Source of the DNA: an uncultured Oceanospirillaceae bacterium
GTDB taxonomy: Bacteria; Pseudomonadota; Gammaproteobacteria; Pseudomonadales; Balneatricaceae
Assembly (NCBI GenBank): GCA_946221045.1
Contig: CAMIIY010000090.1
Location: 1 to 7,406, forward strand
DNA: 7,406 bases
Direction: 5' to 3'
Shown: positions 1 through 6,551 of the stretch, in pieces
Layout of the letters: each line of letters starts with the position of its first letter
Numbering within the stretch: position 1 is the stretch's first letter
Program-made: the position numbers and the translations under genes
Notes under the pieces: model-generated
The model's database searches: none
The model's input: only the letters and a program-made list of their open reading frames with translations
What the model was told of the DNA's origin: nothing

Positions 1-7
1 TTTTTTA

Positions 8-394
8 TTATTCGCTGATCACCATCACAGCATCCACTTCAATATCAGCCCCTTTCGGAATCTGTTTTACAGCGAACGCAGCACGGGCCGGATAAGGCTC
101 ATTGAAGAAACGCGCCATCACCTCATTGACCTGTGGAAAGAACTCCATATCGGACAACAGAATGGTCAGCTTCACACAATCCGCCAAAGTGCCACCCGCC
201 GCTTCGGCCACAGCGCTCAGGTTATTAAAAACCTGTTCAGCCTGGGCTTCAAAAGATTCTGTAACCAACTCCATGGTTTCAGGAATCAGAGGAATCTGTC
301 CGGACAGGTAGACAGTACTGCCGGCTTTAACGGCCTGTGAATAGGTACCAATCGCTGCCGGCGCGCGATCTGTGCTGATGATGCTTTTATTCAT
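8..394 (-). CDS. ridA: RidA family reactive enamine/imine deaminase
   Basis: This 128-residue protein matches the usual length of the Rid/YjgF/UK114 family. These cytoplasmic trimers hydrolyse reactive enamines and imines such as 2-aminoacrylate, made by PLP-dependent dehydratases, to 2-oxoacids plus ammonia, which protects PLP enzymes. Visible signatures are GTYSQA (residues 16-21), YLSGQIP (29-35) and PARAAFAV (102-109), followed by [13 protein letters not shown]104 corresponds to the substrate-carboxylate-binding arginine (R105 in E. coli RidA) and E119 to the conserved late glutamate. These residues support an active RidA-type deaminase rather than an arginine-lacking Rid subgroup. The ATG at 394 is preceded by AAGGA (complement of 401-405) with 6-base spacing, a good ribosome binding site. 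The stop lies at 8-10. The gene is divergent from tlyA. In many gammaproteobacteria ridA sits next to spoT, but the downstream side is outside the window. Confidence 0.93.
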   Translation of the reverse strand: MNKSIISTDRAPAAIGTYSQAVKAGSTVYLSGQIPLIPETMELVTESFEAQAEQVFNNLSAVAEAAGGTLADCVKLTILLSDMEFFPQVNEVMARFFNEPYPARAAFAVKQIPKGADIEVDAVMVISE

Positions 395-419
395 ATCGAA
401 TCCTTAGATGATAAGTCGC

Positions 420-444
420 CAGGGGCATTGTAAACCATGCCCTG
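420..444. repeat. Imperfect inverted repeat in ridA-tlyA spacer
   Basis: CAGGGGCAT (420-428) and ATGCCCTG (437-444) form an 8-pair inverted repeat with one bulged base and an 8-base loop. It lies 26-50 bases upstream of the ridA start codon. If ridA transcription starts near 451, as the candidate -10 box suggests, the repeat would be a hairpin in the ridA leader or an operator just past the start point. No U-tract follows on either strand, so it is not an intrinsic terminator. A regulatory role is inference only. Confidence 0.4.
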
Positions 445-457
445 TGGACGTTCATGC

Positions 458-463
458 TTTTAT
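458..463 (-). promoter_or_regulatory. Candidate -10 box for ridA
   Basis: The complement of 458-463 reads TATAAA, a 5/6 match to the sigma70 -10 consensus, about 64 bases upstream of the ridA start. No convincing -35 hexamer is found at 16-18 bases spacing. The call is therefore weak. Confidence 0.2.
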
Positions 464-501
464 ACGGCTCTGCCAGACTACACCCCATCGCCGCCGCAGC
501 T

Positions 502-507
502 TATAAT
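502..507 (+). promoter_or_regulatory. Candidate -10 box (TATAAT) for tlyA
   Basis: A perfect TATAAT lies 30 bases upstream of the tlyA start codon, implying a short leader of roughly 25 bases. The region 17 bases further upstream (479-484, TACACC) does not resemble TTGACA, and the base context is not an extended -10. The box is plausible as the core of a weak or activator-dependent promoter, but only one element is recognisable. Confidence 0.35.
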
Positions 508-537
508 TGCCGCTTTCAATCCGGTTAATGAATACTC

Positions 538-1296
538 ATGTTACGTGCAGACCAGTTATTGGTTGAACGGGGTCTAGCCGCCTCCAGAACCCAGGCCCAG
601 CGAATGATTCGCAATCAGCAGGTGAAAGCCAGGGAGGCGGCCCAATGGCAAGTGCTGACGAAACCCGGTCAGAAACTAGCGCCAGACTGTGAGCTGCAGG
701 TCACGCCCGCATTAGAGGACCGTTTTGTCTCCCGCGGCGCGCTTAAGCTACTCGGAGCACTGGAGCGCAGCACGTTGGAAGTAACCGATATGGTTGCCCT
801 GGATGTTGGCCAGTCCACCGGTGGTTTTACTGACTGCCTGTTGCAGGCTGGCGCTGCCTGCGTTGTCGGCGTTGAAGTGGGACACGATCAGTTAGCACCC
901 AGCCTGCGACAAGACGCCAGAGTCATCTGCTATGAAGGCGTCAACGCCCGCTCACTCAGCCCCGAGCTAAAACAACATTGCCGCCAACCGGAAGGCTTCG
1001 ACCTTGCAGTGATGGATGTATCATTTATCTCGCAAACGCTGATCTTACCCTCACTCGCCCCCCTGCTGGCACCGGGCGCTCGTTTGATCAGTCTGGTTAA
1101 ACCCCAGTTTGAAGTGGGTAAAGCAGGCATTGGCCGCGGCGGACTGGTCAGAGATCCTGCCCTCTACCCACAGGTCAAATCCCTGATCTCGGATGCCTGC
1201 ACCGCTGTTGGACTGGAAATAGAGGATTATTTTGAAAGCCCAATCACCGGTGGAGATGGGAACCGTGAATTTTTGCTGATTGCCCGTAAATCCTGA
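538..1296 (+). CDS. tlyA: TlyA family rRNA 2'-O-methyltransferase
   Basis: This 252-residue protein has an N-terminal S4 RNA-binding domain (about residues 1-60, beginning LRADQLLVERGLAASRTQAQ) and an FtsJ/RrmJ-like SAM methyltransferase domain (about 62-250). The SAM-binding loop is LDVGQSTGGFTDCLLQAGA (88-106). K70, D160, K188 and E244 fit the K-D-K-E tetrad of TlyA; the last two intervals (28 and 56 residues) equal those of the M. tuberculosis enzyme (K69/D154/K182/E238). TlyA enzymes 2'-O-methylate cytidines in 23S rRNA (C1920), and the longer type II forms also modify 16S rRNA (C1409). This protein lacks the N-terminal extension of type II, so it is probably type I, an inference from length. 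Old 'hemolysin A' labels refer to this family. The start fits the S4 domain onset although no clear Shine-Dalgarno sequence precedes it. It appears monocistronic. Confidence 0.93.
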   Translation: MLRADQLLVERGLAASRTQAQRMIRNQQVKAREAAQWQVLTKPGQKLAPDCELQVTPALEDRFVSRGALKLLGALERSTLEVTDMVALDVGQSTGGFTDCLLQAGAACVVGVEVGHDQLAPSLRQDARVICYEGVNARSLSPELKQHCRQPEGFDLAVMDVSFISQTLILPSLAPLLAPGARLISLVKPQFEVGKAGIGRGGLVRDPALYPQVKSLISDACTAVGLEIEDYFESPITGGDGNREFLLIARKS

Positions 1297-1374
1297 CTTC
1301 AGGTAAATCACTTTTCGTTGCTAAGATAGAGCCATACCGGTTTGACCGGCCCAGATAATCCTGTGGGTTTAACG

Positions 1375-1402
1375 TTGCTCTGCCAACACCTGACTTTATA
1401 AA
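1375..1402 (+). promoter_or_regulatory. Candidate sigma70 promoter for GNAT-nitrilase gene
   Basis: TTGCTC (1375-1380) and TATAAA (1397-1402) are separated by 16 bases, giving a half-matching -35 and a 5/6 -10. The pair lies about 70 bases upstream of the start codon at 1474, in the 177-base spacer after tlyA. The spacer also holds a 5-base stem (CCGGT 1337-1341, ACCGG 1345-1349) with a 3-base loop and no T-tract. That stem is not a convincing tlyA terminator. Confidence 0.3.
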
Positions 1403-1459
1403 CAATCTCCAGCGATTCTCCATCTCTGGACTGAGTAGTCTATCAACCTTCTTTGTTGC

Positions 1460-1465
1460 AAGGAG
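1460..1465 (+). promoter_or_regulatory. Ribosome binding site deciding the GNAT-nitrilase start
   Basis: AAGGAG sits 8 bases before the ATG at 1474, near-ideal spacing. An in-frame TTG pair at 1453 and 1456 would extend the reading frame by seven residues but would place this site inside the gene. The ATG is therefore preferred. Confidence 0.75.
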
Positions 1466-1473
1466 CCCTTGCC

Positions 1474-3009
1474 ATGGCTGACGAACTTCACCTTAAAATC
1501 CGCAATCTTGAAGAAGAGGATTATCCTCAGCTCAAGGAGCTGATGGACACTGTGTATGATGATATTGGGGGGGCCTGGCCCAAGCACACCATTTCCAAAC
1601 TGATTCATGACTTTCCCGAAGGTCAGATCTGCCTGGTTGATCACGAAAAAATTATCGGTGTTGCACTGGCAGCGTTGGTGGATTATCACCGCTTCTCCAA
1701 CCCCCACACCTATGATGACCTGATCGGTAAACGTACTACCATTCTCAATGATCCGGACGGCGATGCCATGTATGGCCTCGACGTACTGATTCATCCTGAT
1801 TTTCGTGGTTACCGGCTGGGACGTCGACTCTATGAAACCCGCAAAGATCTGTGCCGACAGAAAAACCTGCGCGCAATTCTGGCAGGCGGACGCATTCCGA
1901 ATTACTACAAACACGTCGATCAGATGAAACCCTATGAGTACCTGAAAGCGGTGAAAAAAAGGGAGATCTACGACCCGATTCTGACCTTCCAGCTCTCCAA
2001 TGATTTTCAGGTGAAACGCCTGCTGACCAAGTACCTGCCGGAAGATGAAAAATCTCAGGGTTATGGCACCCTGCTGGAATGGGACAATATTTTTTATAAC
2101 CCCGATGTACAGATGCTGGACCAACGCAAATCACAAGTCCGGATTGGCGCAGTGCAGTGGCAGATGCGACAGGTTACTTCTGTGGAAGAGTTGCTGCAGC
2201 AAGTTGAATATTTTGTGGACGCCCTGTCCAACTATAAAAGTGACTTTGCGCTTTTCCCTGAGTTTTTCAATGCACCCCTGATGGGCCTTTATCATCAACA
2301 GGCACAGCAGATGGAAGCGATCCGTTTTCTGGCGGGCTATACCGAACGCTTCCGCGATGAAATGCTACAGATGGCGGTCAGTTACAACATCAATATCATC
2401 ACCGGTTCAATGCCGCTGCTGGTAGGCGACCTGCTTTATAACGTCAGTTATCTCTGTCGTCGGGACGGTACACTGGAGATGCAGAGCAAGATCCATATCA
2501 CCCCTCACGAACGCCGTGACTGGGTTATACAGGGCGGCAACGAACTCCGTGTCTTCGATACGGATGCAGGCCGGGTGGGCATTCTGATCTGTTACGATGT
2601 GGAGTTTCCTGAGCTGGGCCGCCTGCTGGCAGCTGAAGATATGGATATTCTGTTTGTGCCCTACTGGACCGACACCAAAAATGGTTACCTACGAGTCCGG
2701 CATTGCGCCCAGGCCCGGGCGATTGAAAATGAATGCTATGTTGTTATCTGTGGCAGCTGCGGCAACCTGCCTGCGGTTGAGAGCCTTGATGTACAGTACT
2801 CTCAGTCGGCCGTGTTCTCGCCCTCTGACTTTGCGTTCCCCCATGACGCTGTTATGTCAGAGACCACACCGAACACGGAGATGTTGATGTTCTCTGATCT
2901 GGATCTGGACCGGCTGAAAATCATCCGCAGTGAAGGTTCAGTTAACAACCTGAAAGACCGCCGGGTGGATCTGTACGAGGTGAAGCATCTGAAATTTATG
3001 CCAGCCTGA
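1474..3009 (+). CDS. GNAT N-acetyltransferase / carbon-nitrogen hydrolase fusion
   Basis: This 511-residue two-domain protein has an N-terminal GNAT (RimI-like) domain, about residues 5-205. Its acetyl-CoA pyrophosphate-binding segment is GLDVLIHPDFRGYRLGRRLY (101-120), with the R/Q-x-x-G-x-G/A-like RGYRLG at 111-116. A nitrilase-superfamily domain follows, about 222-500. Its Glu-Lys-Cys triad appears intact: E263 in FPEFFNAP, K339 in SKIHITPHE and C373 in LICYDVEFPE. The domain order and length resemble B. subtilis YhcX and the RimI-nitrilase fusions noted in nitrilase classifications. The nitrilase half should hydrolyse a non-peptide amide (or nitrile) C-N bond through a cysteine thioester; the acetyl acceptor and amide substrate are unknown. 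There is no signal peptide, so it is cytoplasmic. It starts at ATG 1474 behind AAGGAG; a TTG start at 1453 is the alternative. The peroxidase gene follows after 57 bases and may be co-transcribed. Confidence 0.9.
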   Translation: MADELHLKIRNLEEEDYPQLKELMDTVYDDIGGAWPKHTISKLIHDFPEGQICLVDHEKIIGVALAALVDYHRFSNPHTYDDLIGKRTTILNDPDGDAMYGLDVLIHPDFRGYRLGRRLYETRKDLCRQKNLRAILAGGRIPNYYKHVDQMKPYEYLKAVKKREIYDPILTFQLSNDFQVKRLLTKYLPEDEKSQGYGTLLEWDNIFYNPDVQMLDQRKSQVRIGAVQWQMRQVTSVEELLQQVEYFVDALSNYKSDFALFPEFFNAPLMGLYHQQAQQMEAIRFLAGYTERFRDEMLQMAVSYNINIITGSMPLLVGDLLYNVSYLCRRDGTLEMQSKIHITPHERRDWVIQGGNELRVFDTDAGRVGILICYDVEFPELGRLLAAEDMDILFVPYWTDTKNGYLRVRHCAQARAIENECYVVICGSCGNLPAVESLDVQYSQSAVFSPSDFAFPHDAVMSETTPNTEMLMFSDLDLDRLKIIRSEGSVNNLKDRRVDLYEVKHLKFMPA

Positions 3010-3066
3010 TCCGAACCGGCATCTGTAACGTATAGCAACCATTATCCAACGGAGGATAGTCAGTCC

Positions 3067-3636
3067 ATGAAGTACGTCTGGCGTTTAATAGGTGTAATGA
3101 CCATGGTTGCTATGTTGCAAAGTCCACTCACGCAGGCCGAAGAACAGTCACCGGCTGATTGCGCAAACATCTATCAGTTCACTGTGCCTGAGCTGCTTAA
3201 CAATACGCCTGTGAATTTTTGCGAAGCCTATCAGGGTAAGGTGTTGCTGATCGTCAATACGGCCAGTAAATGCGCGTTTACCGGTCAGTATGAAGGCCTA
3301 GAAAAGCTCTATGCCGAATTCAAGGACCGTGGACTTGTGGTGCTCGGCTTTCCCTCCAATCAATTTGCGGGTCAGGAACCCGGGACAGCTGAGGAGATCC
3401 AGAACTTCTGCCGTCTGACTTACGGTGTGCAGTTTCCCATGTTTGCCAAAAGCCAGGTCAGGAAGAAAGGAGCCGACCCTATCTGGCGCTATTTGGGTGA
3501 AACCAGTGGCACCTACCCAAAATGGAATTTTTATAAATACCTGATTAACCGGAACGGTGAAGTGGTGGAGGTATTCAGCAGCATCACCTCTCCGGATACC
3601 CAGCGTTTTCGTAAAGCCATCCAGGCATTACTCTAA
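3067..3636 (+). CDS. Secreted glutathione peroxidase family protein
   Basis: This 189-residue protein has a signal peptide (positive MKYVWR, hydrophobic core, likely cleavage after LTQA at residue 24), so it should act in the periplasm. The mature part is a GPx-fold peroxidase: peroxidatic C69 in NTASKCAFTGQY, Q99 in FPSNQFAGQEPG, and W153/N154 in WNFYKYL form the usual catalytic set. C115 (NFCRLTYGVQFPMF) aligns with the resolving cysteine of thioredoxin-type 2-Cys GPx enzymes. The intermediate cysteine of FPCNQF is serine here (S97). Selenocysteine is not used. C32 and C52 are extra cysteines near the mature N-terminus and could form a structural disulfide. Likely role: reduction of hydrogen or lipid peroxides; the periplasmic reductant is unknown. 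The start codon follows GGAGG (3051-3055) by 11 bases. The renalase-like gene starts 9 bases after the stop, suggesting an operon. Confidence 0.9.
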   Translation: MKYVWRLIGVMTMVAMLQSPLTQAEEQSPADCANIYQFTVPELLNNTPVNFCEAYQGKVLLIVNTASKCAFTGQYEGLEKLYAEFKDRGLVVLGFPSNQFAGQEPGTAEEIQNFCRLTYGVQFPMFAKSQVRKKGADPIWRYLGETSGTYPKWNFYKYLINRNGEVVEVFSSITSPDTQRFRKAIQALL

Positions 3637-3645
3637 GGTGGTTTT

Positions 3646-4626
3646 ATGACGCAGGAATACATCGCTGTTATCGGCGCCGGACTGGCCGGCGCTGTGGTTA
3701 GTAATCGGCTCACTCAGGCCGGACACAAAGTCACTGTCTTCGAAAAGAGCCGGGGCAGCGGTGGTCGCATGGCCAGTTGCCGGCTGCCTGATACCAGCTG
3801 TGATCTGGGTGCGCCATGGATCGAACCTGTATCCGAAGCTTTCAGGCAATGGTTGCTGACACAACCTGGCGTGACCGCCTGGATGCCTGAATCAACTGAT
3901 TTTAATGGCCTGCCAATTCAGAAAAAGGTGTATCTGACCCGGCCCCGCCAAAGCAGCCTGACCCGCCACCTGTTAGCAAATGCCGAATTTAAAACGCAGG
4001 TACGTGTCGGTCAGCTACGCGCGTCCGGTGGCCATGGCATTGCGCTCTGGGATGAGCAAGGCAATAGCCTCGGTGGTTATGACAAAGTCATTGTTACGGC
4101 CCCTGCACCACAGGCCCTGCCGTTATTGCAAAGTGAACCGGAGATCCACTATGCATTAAACAGGGTTGGTACACGCCCCTGCTGGGTGATGCTTGTCGCT
4201 TGCCCGGCAGACGCCTCACCTACCCATGACCTGATTGAAGGAGAACATCCCGTGTTTTCCCGAATCATCTGTGAATCCAGCAAAACCGGATCAACAACAG
4301 CTGCACAGCTGACAATCTGGCGTCTGGAGGCCAATCCACACTGGTCAGCAGAACATATTGAATGCTCACCACAAACTATTGCACAAAAGCTGACTGACGC
4401 CTTTAGCCAGACGTCCCTTGCCCCGTCATCAGTTGAGGTTTTAAGGGTCCATCGCTGGTTATATTGCACACATATTCACCCACGTCCCGGTGATTTTTAT
4501 TTCAACCCAGCATCGGGTGTGGGAGCCTGTGGTGACTGGTTTGGTGAACAGGGTGTGGAATCCGCCTGGCAGAGCGCCTCCGCGCTGGCTGATCAACTAT
4601 TACAGAATACGGATTACTCTTCCTGA
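3646..4626 (+). CDS. Renalase-like FAD/NAD(P)-binding oxidoreductase
   Basis: This 326-residue flavoprotein opens with a Rossmann dinucleotide-binding motif, VIGAGLAGAVVSNRL (8-22; G10, G12, G15), then VFEKSRGSGGRMAS (31-44), the hallmark of the renalase/COG3380 group. The C-terminal FAD-binding segment is GACGDWFGEQGVESAW (293-308), and the family HRWLY motif lies at 269-273. Characterised bacterial renalases oxidise wrongly reduced NAD(P)H isomers (2-dihydro-NAD(P), and in some cases 6-dihydro) back to NAD(P)+ using O2 and releasing peroxide. That activity is inferred here from family membership; a general amine-oxidase-like role is the alternative. The protein is cytoplasmic with no signal peptide. 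An AAGGTGG ribosome binding site (3635-3641) overlaps the peroxidase stop codon, implying coupled expression. The 3' end overlaps the convergent DUF3833 gene by 13 bases. Confidence 0.87.
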   Translation: MTQEYIAVIGAGLAGAVVSNRLTQAGHKVTVFEKSRGSGGRMASCRLPDTSCDLGAPWIEPVSEAFRQWLLTQPGVTAWMPESTDFNGLPIQKKVYLTRPRQSSLTRHLLANAEFKTQVRVGQLRASGGHGIALWDEQGNSLGGYDKVIVTAPAPQALPLLQSEPEIHYALNRVGTRPCWVMLVACPADASPTHDLIEGEHPVFSRIICESSKTGSTTAAQLTIWRLEANPHWSAEHIECSPQTIAQKLTDAFSQTSLAPSSVEVLRVHRWLYCTHIHPRPGDFYFNPASGVGACGDWFGEQGVESAWQSASALADQLLQNTDYSS

Positions 4627-5084
4627 CGTTGAAAAAACAACGTAACGGAACCAATCCTGATGCCAAATTTTGATATATACCCGCGACTGAAAGCCGTGCC
4701 GTCAGGCATGCGATAGATATAGTCATCAACCCGAACCGTTAATGCGCCACGGGCTGTAACAAGACGCAAAGGATACTGCCAGCGTAACATTCGATCCTGA
4801 ACCTGCCCCCGGGCTTGGCCGGGGATATCTTCAGCCTGACCGGTATACACTCCGGCACCCATGTCGGATATTCTCCAGACCCGCTGATCTCGCTCACCAT
4901 CATCGTAGAGAAATAACTCGTTCAGTATCAGTTGCTGATCTTTTAATCCCCCGTTCAGATCAACCACAAAACTCCGTCGCAACACACCAAAACGATCTTC
5001 AAAGATGCCCCAGGCACGCAAAGGGCCTGCAAAAAAACGATACAGATCGAAGTCGGGCCAGTCAGAGGATTCGGGTGAAGTCAT
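4614..5084 (-). CDS. DUF3833 family protein without lipoprotein leader
   Basis: This 156-residue protein matches DUF3833, a family of unknown function often encoded near photolyase. Recognisable conserved blocks are DFDLYRFFAGPLRAWGIFED (11-30, ending in DRFG), NELFLYDDGERDQRVW (55-70), VYTGQAEDIPGQARG (79-93), VRVDDY (117-122) and SKFGIRIGSVTLFF (138-151). Many relatives are lipoproteins with an N-terminal leader and lipobox cysteine. This one has neither, and a stop codon in frame at 5100-5102 rules out a longer start, so it is probably cytoplasmic. The ATG at 5084 has a weak upstream GAG; a TTG at 5096 adding four residues is the alternative. The gene lies 54 bases after the photolyase stop on the same strand, with no evident promoter or terminator between. 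Its 3' end overlaps the renalase-like gene. The fold is probably a lipocalin-like beta-barrel, which is inference. Confidence 0.82.
   Translation of the reverse strand: MTSPESSDWPDFDLYRFFAGPLRAWGIFEDRFGVLRRSFVVDLNGGLKDQQLILNELFLYDDGERDQRVWRISDMGAGVYTGQAEDIPGQARGQVQDRMLRWQYPLRLVTARGALTVRVDDYIYRMPDGTAFSRGYISKFGIRIGSVTLFFQRQEE
4626..4643. repeat. Small hairpin at the convergent gene junction
   Basis: ACGTTG (4626-4631) and CAACGT (4638-4643) form a perfect 6-base stem around an A6 loop (T6 on the minus strand). It begins at the last base of the renalase-like stop codon and lies inside the DUF3833 coding end. Neither side has a run of T after the stem, so it lacks the form of an intrinsic terminator. 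It is the only stem seen between the converging transcripts and could be chance. Confidence 0.35.
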
Positions 5085-5138
5085 GTAGATACTCAACGGT
5101 CAGATATGTCTGTTTTACGTACCTGACGGGTTGATAGA

Positions 5139-6551
5139 TCAGGCCAGATCCCGGGCAGATTGTTGATAGTCAGCGAGGCTTTGCTGACGGGCGCTAGTGT
5201 AATCAATAATAGCCGCCGGGCGGCCCACTGTTTGAGCCAGTGCGGGGTCATGACGTTTATTTGCCGGCAGCCCCCTCAACTCAGGCAACCAATGGGTCAC
5301 AAATGCTCCCTGAGGATCAAAACGTTCGGCCTGACGCTGTGGATTAAAAATCCGGAAATAAGGTGCCGCATCTGCACCAACTGATGCACACCACTGCCAG
5401 CCCCCCAGATTTGAGGCAAAGTCCCCATCAATCAGGTGCTGCATAAAAAACTGAGCACCCTGACGCCAGTCCTGACGCAACAACTTCGTCAGAAAGGATG
5501 CACAAACCATCCGCAGCCGGTTATGCATCCAGCCCGTAGCGAGCAACTGTTTCATACCGGCATCCACCAGAGGGAACCCGGTTTCACCCTGACACCAGGC
5601 ATTAAACAGATCCGGTGCGTCTTGCCAGTGAATGCGCTCCTCTACTTCCGGCCGGAAAGGTTTGAGGTAATTCATACGGGGAAACTGAACCAGCAGGTGA
5701 CGATAAAATTCACGCCAGATCAGTTCAGTCAGCCACTGTCCATTAAACCAGTCAGGGTCTTCAGATGCCGCTGCCACACCGGCCATACATTGTCTGACCG
5801 ACAATGCTCCCGTGGCCAGATAAGGCGAAAGCTGAGAGGTTCCGGGTTCAAACGGAATATCACGCTGGACCGAATATTCATCCAGATGCATTGCAATAAA
5901 ATCCTGCAAGCGATTGTGAGCAGCCTCCGAGCCGGCAGGCCAAATTGCGGGCTGCCAAACCGTCGCATGCTCAATACCCCATTGTGGTAGCGTTGGCAGT
6001 GGCGCATCCGGCATGGCAGCCAGCGGTTGCGTTTTTGGCATACCCAATGGTTCCGGATGCTGTTGTTGACAGACTTTGCGCCAGACCCGACTAAAAGGCG
6101 TAAAGACCTTGAAGGGTTGCCCCTGACCCGTCAGCACCTCACCCGGCGAGATCACCAGATCACCATGAAAACCGATGACTTTTCGACCCTCTGCCCGAAA
6201 GCGGTTGAGCACAGCCCGGTCACGCTGCCGCTCATTAAGCGCATACTCATGGTTGAGATACAGCCGGGACGCCTGCACCTGATTTGCCAGTGCCGATAAC
6301 GTTTCAGGTACAGCCTGAAAAGCATCAGTCTCAATGACCTGCAACGGAATGTTTAACCTGTGAAGATCTGCTTTCAGCGCAGCCAGACAAGCATGCCAGA
6401 ACTGCATCTTTGCCGGGGATTCATCATGCAGTAACCATTGCTTTGGGGTGTAGGTTACAACAGCGACAACACCCTCCCCTGCTGCACAGGCTTGATACAG
6501 GGCCGGGTTGTCTCTCACTCTGAGGTCATTGCGAAACCAGACAAGATTCAT
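5139..6551 (-). CDS. phrB: Class I CPD deoxyribodipyrimidine photolyase
   Basis: This 470-residue protein is almost the length of E. coli PhrB (472). It uses blue/near-UV light and FADH- to split cyclobutane pyrimidine dimers in DNA. The N-terminal antenna domain (about 1-130) starts NLVWFRNDLRVRDNPAL and carries NE at 106-107, matching the folate-contacting N108/E109 of E. coli. The C-terminal FAD domain (about 205-470) contains LTELIWREFYRHL, DAGMKQLLATGWMHNRLRM and GGWQWCASVGADAAPYF. The electron-transfer tryptophan triad is intact: W385, W362 and W309 have the same intervals as E. coli W382/W359/W306. N381 matches N378, which contacts the flavin N5. The ATG overlaps the stop of the upstream DUF523-DUF1722 gene (ATGA) and has no clear Shine-Dalgarno sequence, suggesting translational coupling. 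Cryptochrome-DASH or (6-4) photolyase is unlikely given these class I motifs. Confidence 0.95.
   Translation of the reverse strand: MNLVWFRNDLRVRDNPALYQACAAGEGVVAVVTYTPKQWLLHDESPAKMQFWHACLAALKADLHRLNIPLQVIETDAFQAVPETLSALANQVQASRLYLNHEYALNERQRDRAVLNRFRAEGRKVIGFHGDLVISPGEVLTGQGQPFKVFTPFSRVWRKVCQQQHPEPLGMPKTQPLAAMPDAPLPTLPQWGIEHATVWQPAIWPAGSEAAHNRLQDFIAMHLDEYSVQRDIPFEPGTSQLSPYLATGALSVRQCMAGVAAASEDPDWFNGQWLTELIWREFYRHLLVQFPRMNYLKPFRPEVEERIHWQDAPDLFNAWCQGETGFPLVDAGMKQLLATGWMHNRLRMVCASFLTKLLRQDWRQGAQFFMQHLIDGDFASNLGGWQWCASVGADAAPYFRIFNPQRQAERFDPQGAFVTHWLPELRGLPANKRHDPALAQTVGRPAAIIDYTSARQQSLADYQQSARDLA

Noticed and set aside
1337..1349. CCGGT-TTG-ACCGG stem as a tlyA terminator
   Set aside because: The stem is only 5 base pairs and has no following T-tract.
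1396..2124. A 242-codon open frame on the minus strand opposite the GNAT domain
   Set aside because: It lies wholly antisense to a strongly supported gene and its spacer, shows no recognisable domain, and has the composition expected of a complement-frame shadow.
3043..3058. TATCC/GGATA stem overlapping the glutathione peroxidase ribosome binding site, as a possible RNA switch
   Set aside because: Five pairs around a 6-base loop is too weak to expect stable sequestration, and nothing nearby suggests a riboswitch.
5101..5138. Short repeats (CAGA-TATG-TCTG, GTCAG/CTGAC) between photolyase and the DUF3833 gene, as an operator or terminator
   Set aside because: Arms of 4-5 bases are expected by chance and there is no T-tract; the two genes are more simply read as co-transcribed.
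5436..5990. A 184-codon plus-strand open frame inside the photolyase gene
   Set aside because: Photolyase motifs are continuous on the minus strand here. The plus-strand translation has no family resemblance and no ribosome binding site was evident.
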